Position numbers and translations under genes: made by a program
Notes under the pieces: model-generated
Told to the model about the DNA's origin: nothing
Database searches by the model: none
What the model saw: the letters and a program-made list of their open reading frames with translations, nothing else
Part shown: positions 45,837-58,048 of the stretch, piece by piece
How the letters are laid out: each line of letters starts with the position of its first letter
Numbering within the stretch: position 1 is the stretch's first letter
From: Bacillus mycoides
GTDB lineage: Bacteria; Bacillota; Bacilli; Bacillales; Bacillaceae_G
Direction of reading: 5' to 3'
Assembly: GCF_001757995.1 (NCBI RefSeq)
Contig: NZ_LXLV01000073.1
Location: forward strand, 1-64,000
Length of the DNA: 64,000 nucleotides

Positions 45837-46694
45837 TTACGCTTTACCGTTAGAACCGAACTCACGCATTTTACCAGCAACAGTTGCTTTGATAGCGTCG
45901 CGGCCAGGTCCAATATATTTACGAGGATCGTAAACTTCTTGGTCTTTGTTTAATGCTTCACGAACAGCTTTTGTAAACTCAATTTGGTTCTCAGTGTTTA
46001 CGTTAATTTTTGAAGTACCTAGAGAAATAGCTTTTACGATATCAGCAGTTGGGATACCAGTACCACCGTGTAATACTAAAGGTACGCCAGTGAAGTCACG
46101 AACTTGTTCCATTTCAGCGAATCCTAAGTTAGGCTCACCTTTGTAAGGACCGTGTACAGAACCTAAAGCTGGAGCTAGGCAATCGATACCTGTTGCTTCA
46201 ACAAGGTGCTTACACTCTGCTGGATCAGCGTAAATTACGCCTTCAGCGATGATGTCGTCTTCTTGTCCGCCAACTGTTCCAAGCTCAGCTTCAACAGATA
46301 CGTTACGAGCGTGTGCGTATTCTACCACTTTTTTAGTAGTTTCAACGTTTTCTTCGAATGGGTGGTGAGAAGCGTCGATCATTACAGATGTGAAACCTGC
46401 ATCGATTGCTTCTTTACATTTTTCGAAGCTTGAACCATGGTCAAGGTGAATCGCTACAGGAACAGTGATGTTCATTTCTTCGATTAAAGCTTTAACCATA
46501 GCTACAACTGTTTTGAAACCAGTCATATGACGAGCTGCACCCTCAGATACACCTAGGATTACAGGAGATTTTTCTTCTTCCGCAGCAGCTAAGATAGCTT
46601 GAGTCCACTCTAAGTTGTTCATGTTGAATTGACCAACTGCGTATTTTCCTTCTAGTGCTGTGTTTAGCATTTCTTTCATAGAAACTAAAGGCAT
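45837..46694 (-). CDS. fba: Fructose-bisphosphate aldolase class II
   Basis: Fba is the zinc-dependent aldolase of glycolysis and gluconeogenesis. The 285-residue product has the zinc ligands in [14 protein letters not shown], the [12 protein letters not shown] loop and [19 protein letters not shown] precedes the ATG. Upstream are a CGATAAG/CTTATCG palindrome (46727-46742) and a cre-like site (46864-46877). The spo0F gene lies directly upstream on the same strand. Confidence 0.97.
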   Translation of the reverse strand: MPLVSMKEMLNTALEGKYAVGQFNMNNLEWTQAILAAAEEEKSPVILGVSEGAARHMTGFKTVVAMVKALIEEMNITVPVAIHLDHGSSFEKCKEAIDAGFTSVMIDASHHPFEENVETTKKVVEYAHARNVSVEAELGTVGGQEDDIIAEGVIYADPAECKHLVEATGIDCLAPALGSVHGPYKGEPNLGFAEMEQVRDFTGVPLVLHGGTGIPTADIVKAISLGTSKINVNTENQIEFTKAVREALNKDQEVYDPRKYIGPGRDAIKATVAGKMREFGSNGKA

Positions 46695-46726
46695 GGTGAA
46701 TCCTCCTAAAAAACGTTTTTTGTATC

Positions 46727-46742
46727 CGATAAGTTCTTATCG
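46727..46742 (-). promoter_or_regulatory. Palindrome upstream of fba
   Basis: CGATAAG and CTTATCG face each other with a 2-nt centre, 33 nt upstream of the fba start codon. It may be an operator or an mRNA stem; I cannot name the factor. Confidence 0.35.
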
Positions 46743-46863
46743 CTGGTAGTATGACCAGAATAAGGTAAAATATGTATATTTACATACCGGACTTCTTTCT
46801 ACACTCAATAGGATAACAACTTGTACTCAAAAACTCAACCGTATTCACCTGCTCAATAGTCCA

Positions 46864-46877
46864 TGTAAACGCTTTTT
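46864..46877 (+). promoter_or_regulatory. cre-like site upstream of fba
   Basis: TGTAAACGCTTTTT matches 12 of 14 positions of the CcpA consensus TGWAANCGNTNWCA. It lies about 170 nt upstream of fba, just past spo0F. Prediction only. Confidence 0.4.
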
Positions 46878-46905
46878 TCCATATTTTTTATAAAAAATTC
46901 ATTTT

Positions 46906-47274
46906 TTACGCCTCTACAGCAAGCTGATCTCTCACCGCTTGACGAATCTCATCAATATCAAAAGGTTTAGCAAAGTGCATTAAAGCTCCTAAATCTTTCG
47001 CTTCTTGAATCATATCTAATTCTCCATAAGCAGTCATTAAAATCACTTTAATACTCTCATCAATTTCTTTTACATGTTTTAAAATCTCTATACCATCCAT
47101 ACCTGGGATTTTCATATCTAACACTACTAAATCTGGATTATCTTTTTTAACGATATCTAAAGCTTGAAATCCATTCGCTGCTTGGAACGTCTGATAACCT
47201 TCTTTTTGGAACACTTCATGCAATAAAACACGAATACCATATTGATCATCAACGATTAAAATTTTCCCTTCCAT
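46906..47274 (-). CDS. spo0F: Sporulation phosphorelay response regulator Spo0F
   Basis: Spo0F takes phosphate from the sporulation kinases and hands it to Spo0B. The 122-residue product is a single receiver domain: acidic pocket ILIVDDQYG at residues 9-10, phosphorylated Asp in [13 protein letters not shown] at residue 53, Thr in VILMTAYGE and Lys in HFAKPFD. An upstream TTG three codons earlier extends the ORF, but the ATG at 47274 has GGGAG upstream and gives the usual length. Confidence 0.97.
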   Translation of the reverse strand: MEGKILIVDDQYGIRVLLHEVFQKEGYQTFQAANGFQALDIVKKDNPDLVVLDMKIPGMDGIEILKHVKEIDESIKVILMTAYGELDMIQEAKDLGALMHFAKPFDIDEIRQAVRDQLAVEA

Positions 47275-47476
47275 AACTCCCAACCTTTCTGTGTAAGTAC
47301 AAGATTTAAAGCTTCTTATATCTTATCGGTTTATTTTCGCTACTCTTTGCCAAATCCCTTCCTATTCTTTCTTATTTTACCGTTTCCTATTTTGTTATGC
47401 CACCCTACTATTTCCCCTTTCCAAAAAAAATAAGCTATAATGAGAACCAGCTAACACGAAAGAAAGGAGCAACAAC

Positions 47477-48001
47477 ATGTTAAAAATTTTCTCGACTCAA
47501 TTAAGTGGATATTTCTCCAGAATTTCTCAAAAAGAGGAAATGAATATAGAAGATAGCGCTCGTCTACTTGCCCAGGCGTTAGTTGGCGACGGCTTCATTT
47601 ACTTGCATGGTACAAACGAAATGGAGGGTATTGTTTCAGAAGCATTATTTGGCGCCGAACCAATGAAACAAGCAAAACGTTTAATAGAAAACGGTGAACT
47701 GGCGGCAGTGACTTCTGCCGACCGCGTACTTCTTATTAGTCGTTTTTCGACAGATGAAGAGGTTGTGACGATTGCCAAAAAACTTCAAGAAGAAGGTCAA
47801 TCTATCGTCGGTATCTCAGCTGTTCACGAAGGTCCCGAATCGTTAGAACAATATACAGATGTACATATTGATACAAAACTGTTAAAGGGTCTTATTCCAG
47901 ATGATGAAGGTAACCGCTACGGGTTCCCAAGTTTAATTATAGCTTTATTTGCTTATCACGGATTGAAATTTACAATTGATGAAATGTTAAATGAATATTA
48001 A
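47477..48001 (+). CDS. ywjG: DUF2529 family protein YwjG
   Basis: The 174-residue protein corresponds to B. subtilis YwjG, which sits between pyrG and spo0F in the opposite direction to both. It has an SIS-like alternation (LLAQALVGDGFIYLHGTNEM near residue 35, LLISRFSTDEE near residue 90) but no characterised function. An AAAGGAG ribosome binding site precedes the ATG. It converges on pyrG with a shared terminator. Confidence 0.88.
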   Translation: MLKIFSTQLSGYFSRISQKEEMNIEDSARLLAQALVGDGFIYLHGTNEMEGIVSEALFGAEPMKQAKRLIENGELAAVTSADRVLLISRFSTDEEVVTIAKKLQEEGQSIVGISAVHEGPESLEQYTDVHIDTKLLKGLIPDDEGNRYGFPSLIIALFAYHGLKFTIDEMLNEY

Positions 48002-48030
48002 AAAAAGCGCCCTATTTCAGGCGCTTTTTT
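48001..48030. terminator. Bidirectional terminator between ywjG and pyrG
   Basis: AAAAAAGCGCC and GGCGCTTTTTT form an 11-bp symmetric stem usable from both strands. Confidence 0.92.
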
Positions 48031-48032
48031 CA

Positions 48033-49673
<1,641 letters not shown>

Positions 49674-49750
49674 TCACCGTTGCAAAGCGCAACGTATGTA
49701 GATAACACTGTATCTATCTTATTGTTAGGCTCTTTTTATTTTCTAAACAA

Positions 49751-49813
49751 AAAACAAAAAAGAAAATTGCTCCCCTCATCACATAAAGTAATAAGTAGGG
49801 AGCAATTTTCTTT
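49751..49813 (-). terminator. Attenuator hairpin in the pyrG leader
   Basis: On the minus strand AAAGAAAATTGCTCCC and GGGAGCAATTTTCTTT form a perfect 16-bp stem followed by a T-rich tail, about 45 nt after the predicted start of transcription. The CUCCC in its 5' arm is the kind of sequence that G residues added at the transcript's 5' end could pair with, as in B. subtilis pyrG. It may also stop rpoE transcripts. Confidence 0.85.
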
Positions 49814-49857
49814 TATATTTACACTTTAAAAGTATTATCGTCTTTTTTTAAAGAGCC

Positions 49858-49894
49858 CAAAAATGATTCTACATGGACGATAATGAAAAGTCAA
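49858..49894 (-). promoter_or_regulatory. pyrG promoter with GGGC start
   Basis: TTGACT at 49889-49894 is followed after 17 bp by TAGAAT (49866-49871). Seven bp further the transcript would start with GGGCTC (+1 at 49858), the same initial sequence that supports CTP-sensing reiterative G addition in B. subtilis pyrG. The -35 box lies 3 bp beyond the rpoE stop codon. Confidence 0.82.
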
Positions 49895-49897
49895 GAA

Positions 49898-50425
49898 CTA
49901 CCGCTCTTCCTCTTCTTCTTCTTCAGTTTCATCGTACTCAAGTTCTTCTTCTGCGAAGTCTTCATCATCTTCTTCTAAATCATCAAGATCATCATCTTCA
50001 TCATCTGCGTCTTCGTCTTCAAGAACCTTGTCCAAATCTTCTACATCTTCTTCTACTTCTTCTACATCATCTTCTACATCATCTTCTTCAATGTAGTCGT
50101 CAAAACCGTCCTCTTCAACTTTGCGTTTCTTCTTCGGTTTTGGCTGAGGCAGAATTTCTTCATCAATTTGCTCATATGGGTACCAGCTACGTAGCCCCCA
50201 ACGATTTTCACCTAAATTAATGAAACGTCCATCGATGTTTAAATCTGTATAAAATTGTGCGAGTTTCGTATTAACTTGTTCTTGAGATAGTCCCAGCACT
50301 TGAGCGATTTCTTGAACCAACTCGTTGAATGTCGTTGCTTGTCTTTTATCCCCTAAAACGCTATGTACAACTTCAATCATTGAACATTCTTTTAGCTCTT
50401 CTGGTGAATATTGCTTAAAATTCAC
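49898..50425 (-). CDS. rpoE: RNA polymerase delta subunit
   Basis: Delta is a Gram-positive RNA polymerase subunit that raises promoter selectivity and recycling. The 175-residue product has the structured N-terminal HARE-HTH domain (about 1-90, with [20 protein letters not shown]) and a C-terminal tail of almost only Asp and Glu, the family hallmark. It lies upstream of pyrG, as in B. subtilis. Confidence 0.96.
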   Translation of the reverse strand: MNFKQYSPEELKECSMIEVVHSVLGDKRQATTFNELVQEIAQVLGLSQEQVNTKLAQFYTDLNIDGRFINLGENRWGLRSWYPYEQIDEEILPQPKPKKKRKVEEDGFDDYIEEDDVEDDVEEVEEDVEDLDKVLEDEDADDEDDDLDDLEEDDEDFAEEELEYDETEEEEEEER

Positions 50426-50527
50426 TTATGCGGCACTTCCTTTCTTCAAATATAACCTTATATACAACGGTCTGCTTAAAAAAATCCATACTATTCATTA
50501 TAAACAAAAGTCGCACAAATATGCTAC

Positions 50528-50553
50528 AAAAAAAACGGGAAACTTTTATCCCG
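50528..50553 (-). terminator. Terminator of the TetR gene
   Basis: On the minus strand CGGGA, a TAAAAGTT loop and TCCCG are followed by an eight-T run. An alternative CCCGCAAATAGCGGG stem lies just upstream. Confidence 0.8.
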
Positions 50554-50590
50554 CTATTTGCGGGCAATAAAATTATAATTTGTCCATTCT

Positions 50591-51220
50591 TTATTTCGGA
50601 GACATATGTGCTCCTTGCAGTACATACCTAATTTGCATTTCTGTATATTCTTCGAGAGTATACAGTTTTTGCAGGGCCCAGCGTCTAAATCCCCACATTT
50701 GTCCTTGTATGAAAATATTATGTGCAAGAAGCTGTATTTCCTTTTTATTTAGTGTAAATGTCCCATTTTCCGTACACTGCTCTAAAATATCCTCAAACAT
50801 CCCGACCATTTGAAACTCTTTTTCTAATACATATGGGAGTGATTCTTTCGGTAAGAAACGTACCTCTTGATACATAATTAATACTTCTTCTTGCAGTTCA
50901 TCCATCACTTTAAAGTAATTCGTTATCGCTATCTTTAAGCTTTCTATACTTCCCTTCTCTGTACACACTACTTCCTCTAATCGCTCTTTTACATGTTCAT
51001 AAATACTATCACAAACTAAATATAATACATCATCTTTTGTGCGAATATATTCATAAAGTGTTCCGATACTAAATCCAGCCGCTTTCGCAATTTCTCTCGT
51101 TGTTGTACGCGGGAATCCTTTTTGCTTAAACAGCTGCACCGCACCTTTAATCATTTGTTCACGCCTTAACGCAACTAATTTTTCATCTTTCACTGACGCA
51201 TGTACATTATGTTTAACCAT
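50591..51220 (-). CDS. TetR family transcriptional regulator
   Basis: The 209-residue product has an N-terminal TetR HTH (TTTREIAKAAGFSIGTLYEYI, about residues 40-60) and an all-helical ligand domain. It follows the acyl-CoA dehydrogenase operon on the same strand, so it may control fatty-acid breakdown, perhaps through the ACCGAGCG palindrome at 55768. It is not an obvious orthologue of B. subtilis FadR, which I recall with a different recognition helix. Target and ligand are unproven. Confidence 0.85.
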   Translation of the reverse strand: MVKHNVHASVKDEKLVALRREQMIKGAVQLFKQKGFPRTTTREIAKAAGFSIGTLYEYIRTKDDVLYLVCDSIYEHVKERLEEVVCTEKGSIESLKIAITNYFKVMDELQEEVLIMYQEVRFLPKESLPYVLEKEFQMVGMFEDILEQCTENGTFTLNKKEIQLLAHNIFIQGQMWGFRRWALQKLYTLEEYTEMQIRYVLQGAHMSPK

Positions 51221-51251
51221 CCCTTCACCTCTCTCTATTATTTTTGGAAGT

Positions 51252-51279
51252 AAAAAGCGTAGGAAAATACCTACGCTTT
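51252..51279 (-). terminator. Terminator of the acyl-CoA dehydrogenase operon
   Basis: AAAGCGTAGG and CCTACGCTTT form a 10-bp stem with T residues after it on the minus strand. Confidence 0.88.
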
Positions 51280-51284
51280 CGTTC

Positions 51285-52424
51285 CTACTTCGTTAACATA
51301 CGAGAAATTACAAGCCTTTGAATCTCTTGTGTTCCCTCATATATTTGTGTAATCTTTGCATCGCGCATATAACGCTCTACTGGATAATCTTTCGTATAAC
51401 CATAACCACCAAATACTTGTACTGCTTCAGTCGTTACCTTCATCGCTGTATCACCTGCAAATACTTTTGACATCGCTGATTCTTTCCCGTACGGAAGCCC
51501 TTCAGATTCAAGCCAAGCCGCTTGATATGTTAAAAGACGCGCTGCCTCTACATCCGTTGCCATATCTGCAAGTTTAAAGCCAATTCCTTGTTGCGCCGCA
51601 ATCGGCTTCCCAAACTGATGACGTTCTCTTGCATATTCTACAGAAGCATCTAAAGCGGATTGTGCAATCCCGACCGCTTGCGCCGCAATACCATTACGGC
51701 CGCCATCTAACGTTTGCATCGCAACTTTAAATCCTTGGCCCTCTTCCCCTAGCAGATTCTCTACAGGAATACGGCAGTCTTCAAACATAATTTCAGTCGT
51801 TGGCGAAGAGCGGATTCCTAATTTACTTTCCTTCTTCCCAACTGAAAATCCTAGCGTATCACTCTCCACAATAAATGCACTCGTGCCGCGCTGCTTCGAC
51901 TCAGGATCTGTTAATGCAAAAACAACATAAATATCAGCAATGCCGCCATTTGTAATAAAGATTTTCGAACCATTTAAAATGTAATGGTCTCCATCTCGCT
52001 TTGCAGTCGTCCTCATTCCACCAGCATCTGATCCAGAGCTTGGTTCTGTTAAGCCATATGCACCAATTTTCTTCCCTTCAGCCATTGGGCGCAAAAACTT
52101 TTGTTTTTGCTCTTCCGTTCCAAATTTAAAAATTGGCCATCCAGCAAGTGAAGTATGTGCCGACAACGTTACACCTGTAGAAGCACAGACACGAGATAAC
52201 TCTTCAATGGCAATTACATACGCCAAGTAATCGCTTCCAATTCCGCCGTATTCTTCAGGCCACGGAATACCGGTTAAACCAAGCTCTGCCATTTGATCGA
52301 ATAAAGCACGATCAAATCGCTCTTCCTCATCACGCTCTGCTGCTGTCGGTGCTACTTCATTCCTTGCAAAATCCCGAACCATTTTTCTTATCATTTCATG
52401 TTCTTCTGATAATTTAAAATGCAT
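51285..52424 (-). CDS. acdA: Acyl-CoA dehydrogenase (AcdA-like)
   Basis: This FAD flavoenzyme catalyses the first step of beta-oxidation or of branched-chain acyl-CoA breakdown. The 379-residue product has [17 protein letters not shown] and [15 protein letters not shown] in the central region, [19 protein letters not shown], and the C-terminal [19 protein letters not shown] with the catalytic Glu in YEGT. It resembles its neighbour at 52447-53577 closely, and corresponds by position to B. subtilis acdA. Confidence 0.93.
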   Translation of the reverse strand: MHFKLSEEHEMIRKMVRDFARNEVAPTAAERDEEERFDRALFDQMAELGLTGIPWPEEYGGIGSDYLAYVIAIEELSRVCASTGVTLSAHTSLAGWPIFKFGTEEQKQKFLRPMAEGKKIGAYGLTEPSSGSDAGGMRTTAKRDGDHYILNGSKIFITNGGIADIYVVFALTDPESKQRGTSAFIVESDTLGFSVGKKESKLGIRSSPTTEIMFEDCRIPVENLLGEEGQGFKVAMQTLDGGRNGIAAQAVGIAQSALDASVEYARERHQFGKPIAAQQGIGFKLADMATDVEAARLLTYQAAWLESEGLPYGKESAMSKVFAGDTAMKVTTEAVQVFGGYGYTKDYPVERYMRDAKITQIYEGTQEIQRLVISRMLTK

Positions 52425-52446
52425 TCCCGTCTCCCCCTCTGCCTTT

Positions 52447-53577
52447 TTATAAAGCTCGACTAATTACAAGCTTTTGTATTTCGCTCGTTCCTTCATATAT
52501 TTGTGTGATCTTCGCATCACGGAAAAATCTTTCTACTGGATAATCTTTCGTATAACCATAACCACCAAATACTTGCACCGCTTCAATCGCAACTTCAACA
52601 GCTGTCTTAGAAGCAAATAATTTCGCAATAGAAGCTTCTTTACCGCATGGTAATCCTTGTGCTCTTAGCGATGCTGCTCTGTATACAAGTAATCGCGCTG
52701 CTTCTACGCTAGTCGCCATATCTGCAAGTTTGAATCCGAGTCCTTGCTGCGCCGCAATTGGCTTTCCGAATTGCTCACGCTCTTTCGCATAATCAATCGC
52801 ACATGCAAGCGCCGCTTCCGCGATTCCTAATGCCTGCGCTCCGATTCCAATTCGCCCAACATCTAAATTCGCCATTGCCACCTTAAATCCTTGTCCTTCT
52901 TCACCAAGTAAATTCTCGGCCGGCACTTTCATATCTTCAAACGTAAGTTGCACTGTACGAGAACCAAGAAGACCCATCTTATGCTCATCTTTTCCGATGA
53001 TTAAGCCTGGTGTATCTTTCTCTACTATAAATGCTGAAATCCCGCTTTTCCCCTCATCTGGATTTGTAGACGCGAAGACAATATATGTACTTGCTTCACC
53101 ACCATTTGTAATAAAGACTTTCGATCCATTAATGATGTAGTGATCGTCTTTCTTTACAGCTCTTGATTTCAAACTACCTGCATCTGATCCTGCATTCGGT
53201 TCTGTTAGAGCAAATGCGCCTAAATATTCACCAGTCGCCAGTTTAGAAACATATTTCTGCTTCTGTTCTTCTGTTCCGAAATACAAAATCGGATTCATTC
53301 CAACTGACGTATGTACAGCTAAAATTACACCAACCGTTGCACTTACCTTTGAAATTTCTTCAATCGCTAGAATGTAAGAAATAAAATCCATTTCTGCCCC
53401 GCCATATTTTGCAGGCGCTGGAATACCCATTAGTCCAAGCTCACCCATCTTTTGCAAAATCTCTTTTGGGAACACCCCTTGTTCCATACTAGGAACAAAG
53501 GGAGCTATTTCCTTCTGCGCAAAATCTCGAACCATTTTCCTCATCATTTGTTGCTCTTCAGTAAAATGAAAATTCAT
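52447..53577 (-). CDS. Acyl-CoA dehydrogenase (second paralogue)
   Basis: The 376-residue product shares the layout of its neighbour: [55 protein letters not shown] and the catalytic [14 protein letters not shown]. The chain-length preference cannot be read from sequence alone. It is in the same direction as, and 22 bp upstream of, acdA, so both are likely on one mRNA. A plausible role is short-chain or branched acyl-CoA oxidation. Confidence 0.93.
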   Translation of the reverse strand: MNFHFTEEQQMMRKMVRDFAQKEIAPFVPSMEQGVFPKEILQKMGELGLMGIPAPAKYGGAEMDFISYILAIEEISKVSATVGVILAVHTSVGMNPILYFGTEEQKQKYVSKLATGEYLGAFALTEPNAGSDAGSLKSRAVKKDDHYIINGSKVFITNGGEASTYIVFASTNPDEGKSGISAFIVEKDTPGLIIGKDEHKMGLLGSRTVQLTFEDMKVPAENLLGEEGQGFKVAMANLDVGRIGIGAQALGIAEAALACAIDYAKEREQFGKPIAAQQGLGFKLADMATSVEAARLLVYRAASLRAQGLPCGKEASIAKLFASKTAVEVAIEAVQVFGGYGYTKDYPVERFFRDAKITQIYEGTSEIQKLVISRAL

Positions 53578-53649
53578 GTACTTCGCCTCCGTTTGCTATA
53601 TATCTTTTTAATAATTTGGTCAGACCACTACTTTAATAAAGGGAGGAAT

Positions 53650-54501
53650 TTATTCGTAAACGTAGAAACCACGACCCGTTTTACGTCCTAACCATCCTGC
53701 ATTCACATACTTACGTAATAATGGACATGGGCGATATTTACTATCTCCTAATCCTTCATGCAACACTTCCATAATGTATAAACATGTATCTAAACCGATA
53801 AAATCAGCTAATGTAAGAGGACCCATTGGATGATTCATACCGAGTTTCATTACGTCATCAATTGCTTCTTTCGTCGCTACACCTTCATATAACGTATAGA
53901 TTGCTTCGTTAATCATCGGTAATAAAATACGATTCGATACAAATCCTGGGAAATCATTTACTTCAACTGGCACTTTTCCGATTTTTTTCGTAATATCTTC
54001 AATCGTTTCATAAACTGCATCATCTGTAGCTAAACCACGAATAATTTCAACGAGTTTCATAACTGGAACTGGATTCATAAAGTGCATGCCGATTACTTTC
54101 TCAGGACGTTTCGTTACCGCTGCAATTTCCGTAATTGGTAGAGATGACGTATTCGTCGCTAAAATTGCGTGTTCTGGAGCGATTTCATCTAGATTCGCAA
54201 AAATTTTCTTTTTAATATCCATTTTCTCAACAGCTGCTTCAATAACAAGATCCGCTTCTTTGACACTATTTAAATCGAGCGTCCATGTAAGACGATTTAA
54301 AGTCGCTTCTTTCTCTTCTTCCTTCATACGGCCTTTTTCTACTTGACGGGCTAAATTTTTCGAAATAACAGCTAGCCCTCGGTCTAACTGCTCTTGCTTT
54401 AAATCTTGCACTTTCACATCATAGCCTGCCATTGCACACACTTGTGCGATACCTGAACCCATTTGCCCTGCACCAATTACAACTATTTTTTGTACACCCA
54501 T
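53650..54501 (-). CDS. hbd: 3-hydroxybutyryl-CoA dehydrogenase
   Basis: The enzyme oxidises 3-hydroxybutyryl-CoA to acetoacetyl-CoA with NAD(P). The 283-residue product has the Rossmann motif [34 protein letters not shown], the catalytic [17 protein letters not shown] with its His, and [15 protein letters not shown]. It matches the HbdA/MmgB family and lies between the thiolase and the dehydrogenases. Confidence 0.95.
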   Translation of the reverse strand: MGVQKIVVIGAGQMGSGIAQVCAMAGYDVKVQDLKQEQLDRGLAVISKNLARQVEKGRMKEEEKEATLNRLTWTLDLNSVKEADLVIEAAVEKMDIKKKIFANLDEIAPEHAILATNTSSLPITEIAAVTKRPEKVIGMHFMNPVPVMKLVEIIRGLATDDAVYETIEDITKKIGKVPVEVNDFPGFVSNRILLPMINEAIYTLYEGVATKEAIDDVMKLGMNHPMGPLTLADFIGLDTCLYIMEVLHEGLGDSKYRPCPLLRKYVNAGWLGRKTGRGFYVYE

Positions 54502-54557
54502 TCTTTCTTCCCCCTTAATATAAGTTGTTAATAAACCAAAAATTTCCTGAACATAAA

Positions 54558-55739
54558 TTAATGAACCTCAATCATCACTGCATCACCTTGACCGCCACCG
54601 CTACAAATAGAAGCAATTCCAATTCCGCCACCGCGCTGCTTCAGTGCATGGATAAGTGTAACGATAATACGTGCTCCGCTCGCTCCAATTGGATGCCCCA
54701 TTGCTACAGCACCGCCATTTACATTCAATTTTTCCGGATCAATCCCTGCGATTTCTGTACTTGCAATTGCTACCGCCGCAAATGCCTCATTAATTTCAAA
54801 TAGATCTATTTCTTCAATTGTCTTACCTGTCTTTTTCAGCAATTCATTAATTGCATAACCTGGTGTTCTTGGGAAATCCTTCGATTCTACTGCAATCGCC
54901 GTATGCGCCAAAATTGTCGCTAATGGCTTTCTTCCTTCTTGCTTCGCTCTGTCCTCGCTCATTAATACAAGTGCAGCACCGCCATCATTTAGTCCCGGAG
55001 CATTACCTGCTGTCACTGCTGACGTCTTATCAAATACAGGCTTTAATTTCGCTAATTTTTCAATCGTTGTATCTTCACGCGGCGCCTCATCCTTAGCCAC
55101 GACGATAGGATCGCCTTTTCTTTGCTGAATTGTTACTGGTACAATCTCCTCTTCAAAACGCCCCTCTTTATGTGCTGAAACCGCACGTTGATGGCTACGA
55201 TATGCCCATTCATCTTGTGCTTCGCGAGAGATTCCATCTTCCTTCGCAACTTCTCCGCCATAAACACCCATGTGTATACCTGAAAATGCGCATGTTAAAC
55301 CGTCTGCAACGTTTAAATCAATAACTTCGTTGTTACCCATTCTGTATCCCCATCTTGCCCCTCGTAAAATATAAGGGCTGTTACTCATCGATTCCATTCC
55401 ACCAGCTACAATCAGTGATTGGTCACCAGTACGAATAATTTGATCCGCTAACGTAACCGCGCGAAGTCCTGATGCACAAACTTTATTTACTGTTTCTGTC
55501 TGCACTTCCCAAGGAATTCCAGCCGCTCTTGCTGCTTGGCGTGATGGAATTTGTCCTTGCCCTCCTTGGATAACCGTTCCAAATATAACTTCTTCAACAT
55601 CACTAGCAGAAACATTCGCCCTTTCAAGCGCTGCCTTAATTGCGATTCCTCCAAGTTCTGTTGCTTTCACGTCTTTTAAAGTTCCCCCAAATTTTCCAAC
55701 CGGTGTTCTTGCAGCACTTAAAATAACTGTTTTATTCAT
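54558..55739 (-). CDS. thl: Acetyl-CoA acetyltransferase (thiolase)
   Basis: The thiolase condenses or cleaves acetoacetyl-CoA. The product (393 residues from 55739) has the nucleophilic Cys in [36 protein letters not shown]-like [12 protein letters not shown] and the second active-site Cys in [13 protein letters not shown]. The ORF runs 36 codons further upstream, but [15 protein letters not shown] with GGGGGAA upstream matches the family start. The ACCGAGCG palindrome lies 29 nt upstream of the start. Confidence 0.94.
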   Translation of the reverse strand: MNKTVILSAARTPVGKFGGTLKDVKATELGGIAIKAALERANVSASDVEEVIFGTVIQGGQGQIPSRQAARAAGIPWEVQTETVNKVCASGLRAVTLADQIIRTGDQSLIVAGGMESMSNSPYILRGARWGYRMGNNEVIDLNVADGLTCAFSGIHMGVYGGEVAKEDGISREAQDEWAYRSHQRAVSAHKEGRFEEEIVPVTIQQRKGDPIVVAKDEAPREDTTIEKLAKLKPVFDKTSAVTAGNAPGLNDGGAALVLMSEDRAKQEGRKPLATILAHTAIAVESKDFPRTPGYAINELLKKTGKTIEEIDLFEINEAFAAVAIASTEIAGIDPEKLNVNGGAVAMGHPIGASGARIIVTLIHALKQRGGGIGIASICSGGGQGDAVMIEVH

Positions 55740-55767
55740 ATTTCTTTCCCCCATTTCTTTTTTTAGC

Positions 55768-55785
55768 ACCGAGCGCTCGCTCGGT
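55768..55785 (-). promoter_or_regulatory. TetR-type palindrome upstream of thl
   Basis: ACCGAGCG and CGCTCGGT face each other with a 2-nt centre, perfectly symmetric in the 8-bp arms. Palindromes of this composition are typical of TetR operators in acyl-CoA metabolism. It lies between fadF and thl. Confidence 0.6.
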
Positions 55786-55850
55786 ATCCTTGCGTTGAGA
55801 AGAGGTGCAATTATTGCACCTCTTTCTAAAGTTGGATGCATTCCCAAAAA

Positions 55851-57962
55851 CTAGATTGCTTCTTTCTTCCGTCCGATAACTGAGCGTTCTAAAATCTCTG
55901 TTACGTCCAGAGTTTGAACTGTTTCTTCTACTTCTTTTGCTTTCGTACCATCGCTAATCATCGTTAGGCAATATGGACATCCTGTACCGATGATTGATGG
56001 TTTTGTAGCTAGTGCTTGTTCTGTACGAGCCACGTTAATACGAGAGCCTGTCGTTTCTTCCATCCACATTAATCCGCCACCCGCACCACAGCACATTCCC
56101 GTTTCACGGTTACGCGCCATTTCTACAAGGTTTACACCTGGAATTGCTTTTAGAATATCGCGCGGTGCTTCGTATACTTCGTTGTATCTTCCTAAGTAAC
56201 AGGAATCATGGTACGTAACTGTCTCTTCAATAGAATGGACAGGTTTTAAACGTCCTTCCTTCACCCACTGGGCTAGTAATTCTGTATGATGATAGACTTC
56301 TGCTTGTAAGCCAAAATCCGGGTACTCATTTTTAAAAGTGTTATAAGCATGAGGGTCAATCGTAACGATTTTCTTCACTCCTGCTTTTTCAAATTCTTCA
56401 ATATTTTTAGTCGCCATTTCTTGGAATACAAATTCATTTCCAAGGCGGCGCGGTGTATCACCAGAGTTCTTTTCCTTATTACCAAGAATTGCGAATGAAA
56501 TGCCTGCTTCGTTCATTAGCTTCGCAAATGATATCGCAATCTTCTGACTGCGGTTGTCATACGAACCCATTGATCCAACCCAGAATAAGTATTCAAACTC
56601 TTCGCCAGCTTTTGATTTCTCCTTTACAGTTGGAACTGTTACTTCATCATCACCTTGGCGCCATGTTTCACGCTCTTTACGGTTCAGTCCCCACGGATTC
56701 CCTTGACGCTCAATGTTTGTCATTGCACGCTGCGCTTCCGCATCCATTTTTCCTTCTGTTAAAACGAGATAGCGGCGTAAATCAATAATTTTGTCAACAT
56801 GCTCATTCATAACTGGGCACTGGTCCTCACAGTTACGGCACGTTGTGCATGCCCAAATCTCTTCTTCTGTAATAACATCTCCGATTAAACTTGGATCGTA
56901 CGCTAGCGCTGTAGCCGCTGATTCTTGTTGTCCTTTTCCAGCTGCCATCATCGCTAACTGATTTCCTTGTGTATTATTAAAAGCAACAACTGGGACCCAC
57001 GGTGCTTTTGATGTTACCGCTGCTCCTTTATCAGTTAAATGATCACGAAGTTTTAAAATTAAATCCATCGGTGATAACATTTTCCCTGTTCCTGTTGCCG
57101 GACACATATTTGTACAACGACCACATTCGACGCAAGAATATAAGTCGATAAGTTGATTTTGTCTAAAGTCTTCAATTTTACCAACACCGAATGTTTCTTG
57201 CGTTTCATCTTCAAAATCGATTTTTTCAAGTTTTCCTGGATTTGAAAGACGACCAAAAAATACGTTAACTGGTCCAGCAATTAAATGCGCATGTTTTGAT
57301 TGTGGTACATAAACTAAAAACGTTAACAAAATAAGTAAATGCACCCACCAAGAGAAATAGAACACTGAAATGGCTACGATTTCATTTATCCCCGAGAAAA
57401 CGTAAGCGATTGCAGAAGCGATTGGTTCACTCCATGAAAGCTCCTCACCGTGCCATATAATTCCCATCCCATTACCAAGTAGCACAGAAATCATTAAGCC
57501 ACCGATAAAGATAAGGACAAGACCTGATTTGAAATTACGTTTTAAACGAACAAGCTTTTCAACATAGCGTCTATGAAAAGCCCAAAAGACTGCAATTAAA
57601 ATAACGAGTGTGACAATTTCCTGGAAGAATGTAAATGCAGGGTATAGTGGTCCAAGTGGAAGATGCGATCCTGGTGCGAGCCCTTTCCAAACGAAGTCAA
57701 TTGCTCCAAATTGGACAAGAATAAATCCGTAAAAGAACATAACGTGAATGATGCCGCTCTTTTTATCTTTCAGCAGCTTTTTCTGACCGAAAACATTGAC
57801 CTTAAGGAGATCCCAACGCTCTTTAAAACGACGGTCAAATTCAATCTTTTTTCCTAATTGTATGTAGGCCATCCTCGTTCGTATAAGATATACAAACAAA
57901 TATCCCGCATAAGCAATAACAGCAATGGCAGCCAGCCAATTAATGATTAGTAAGCTATTCAT
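55851..57962 (-). CDS. fadF: FadF-type (Fe-S)-binding oxidoreductase
   Basis: FadF is thought to link acyl-CoA dehydrogenase or ETF electrons to the membrane quinone pool. The 703-residue product has an N-terminal membrane region (about 1-230, five or six helices, cytochrome b-like), two [4Fe-4S] motifs (CVECGRCTNMCP near residue 275, CTTCRNCEDQCP near 375) and C-terminal CCG domains with CCGAGGGLMWMEE and TGCPYCLTMI. In B. subtilis fadF heads an operon with acdA and rpoE. Here thl, hbd and a second dehydrogenase are inserted after it. Confidence 0.92.
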   Translation of the reverse strand: MNSLLIINWLAAIAVIAYAGYLFVYLIRTRMAYIQLGKKIEFDRRFKERWDLLKVNVFGQKKLLKDKKSGIIHVMFFYGFILVQFGAIDFVWKGLAPGSHLPLGPLYPAFTFFQEIVTLVILIAVFWAFHRRYVEKLVRLKRNFKSGLVLIFIGGLMISVLLGNGMGIIWHGEELSWSEPIASAIAYVFSGINEIVAISVFYFSWWVHLLILLTFLVYVPQSKHAHLIAGPVNVFFGRLSNPGKLEKIDFEDETQETFGVGKIEDFRQNQLIDLYSCVECGRCTNMCPATGTGKMLSPMDLILKLRDHLTDKGAAVTSKAPWVPVVAFNNTQGNQLAMMAAGKGQQESAATALAYDPSLIGDVITEEEIWACTTCRNCEDQCPVMNEHVDKIIDLRRYLVLTEGKMDAEAQRAMTNIERQGNPWGLNRKERETWRQGDDEVTVPTVKEKSKAGEEFEYLFWVGSMGSYDNRSQKIAISFAKLMNEAGISFAILGNKEKNSGDTPRRLGNEFVFQEMATKNIEEFEKAGVKKIVTIDPHAYNTFKNEYPDFGLQAEVYHHTELLAQWVKEGRLKPVHSIEETVTYHDSCYLGRYNEVYEAPRDILKAIPGVNLVEMARNRETGMCCGAGGGLMWMEETTGSRINVARTEQALATKPSIIGTGCPYCLTMISDGTKAKEVEETVQTLDVTEILERSVIGRKKEAI

Positions 57963-58048
57963 TTTATGCTACCCCTCTCTTTGTAAGCCCTCTTCCTTTT
58001 TAGAATCTTCGAAAATATATAATTTTCTGAATTGTATTTCCTATTCCC

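Noticed and set aside
49873-50220. Plus-strand Leu/His-rich ORF opposite rpoE
   Set aside because: It is the antisense image of the Asp/Glu-rich delta-subunit tail and lacks a ribosome binding site.
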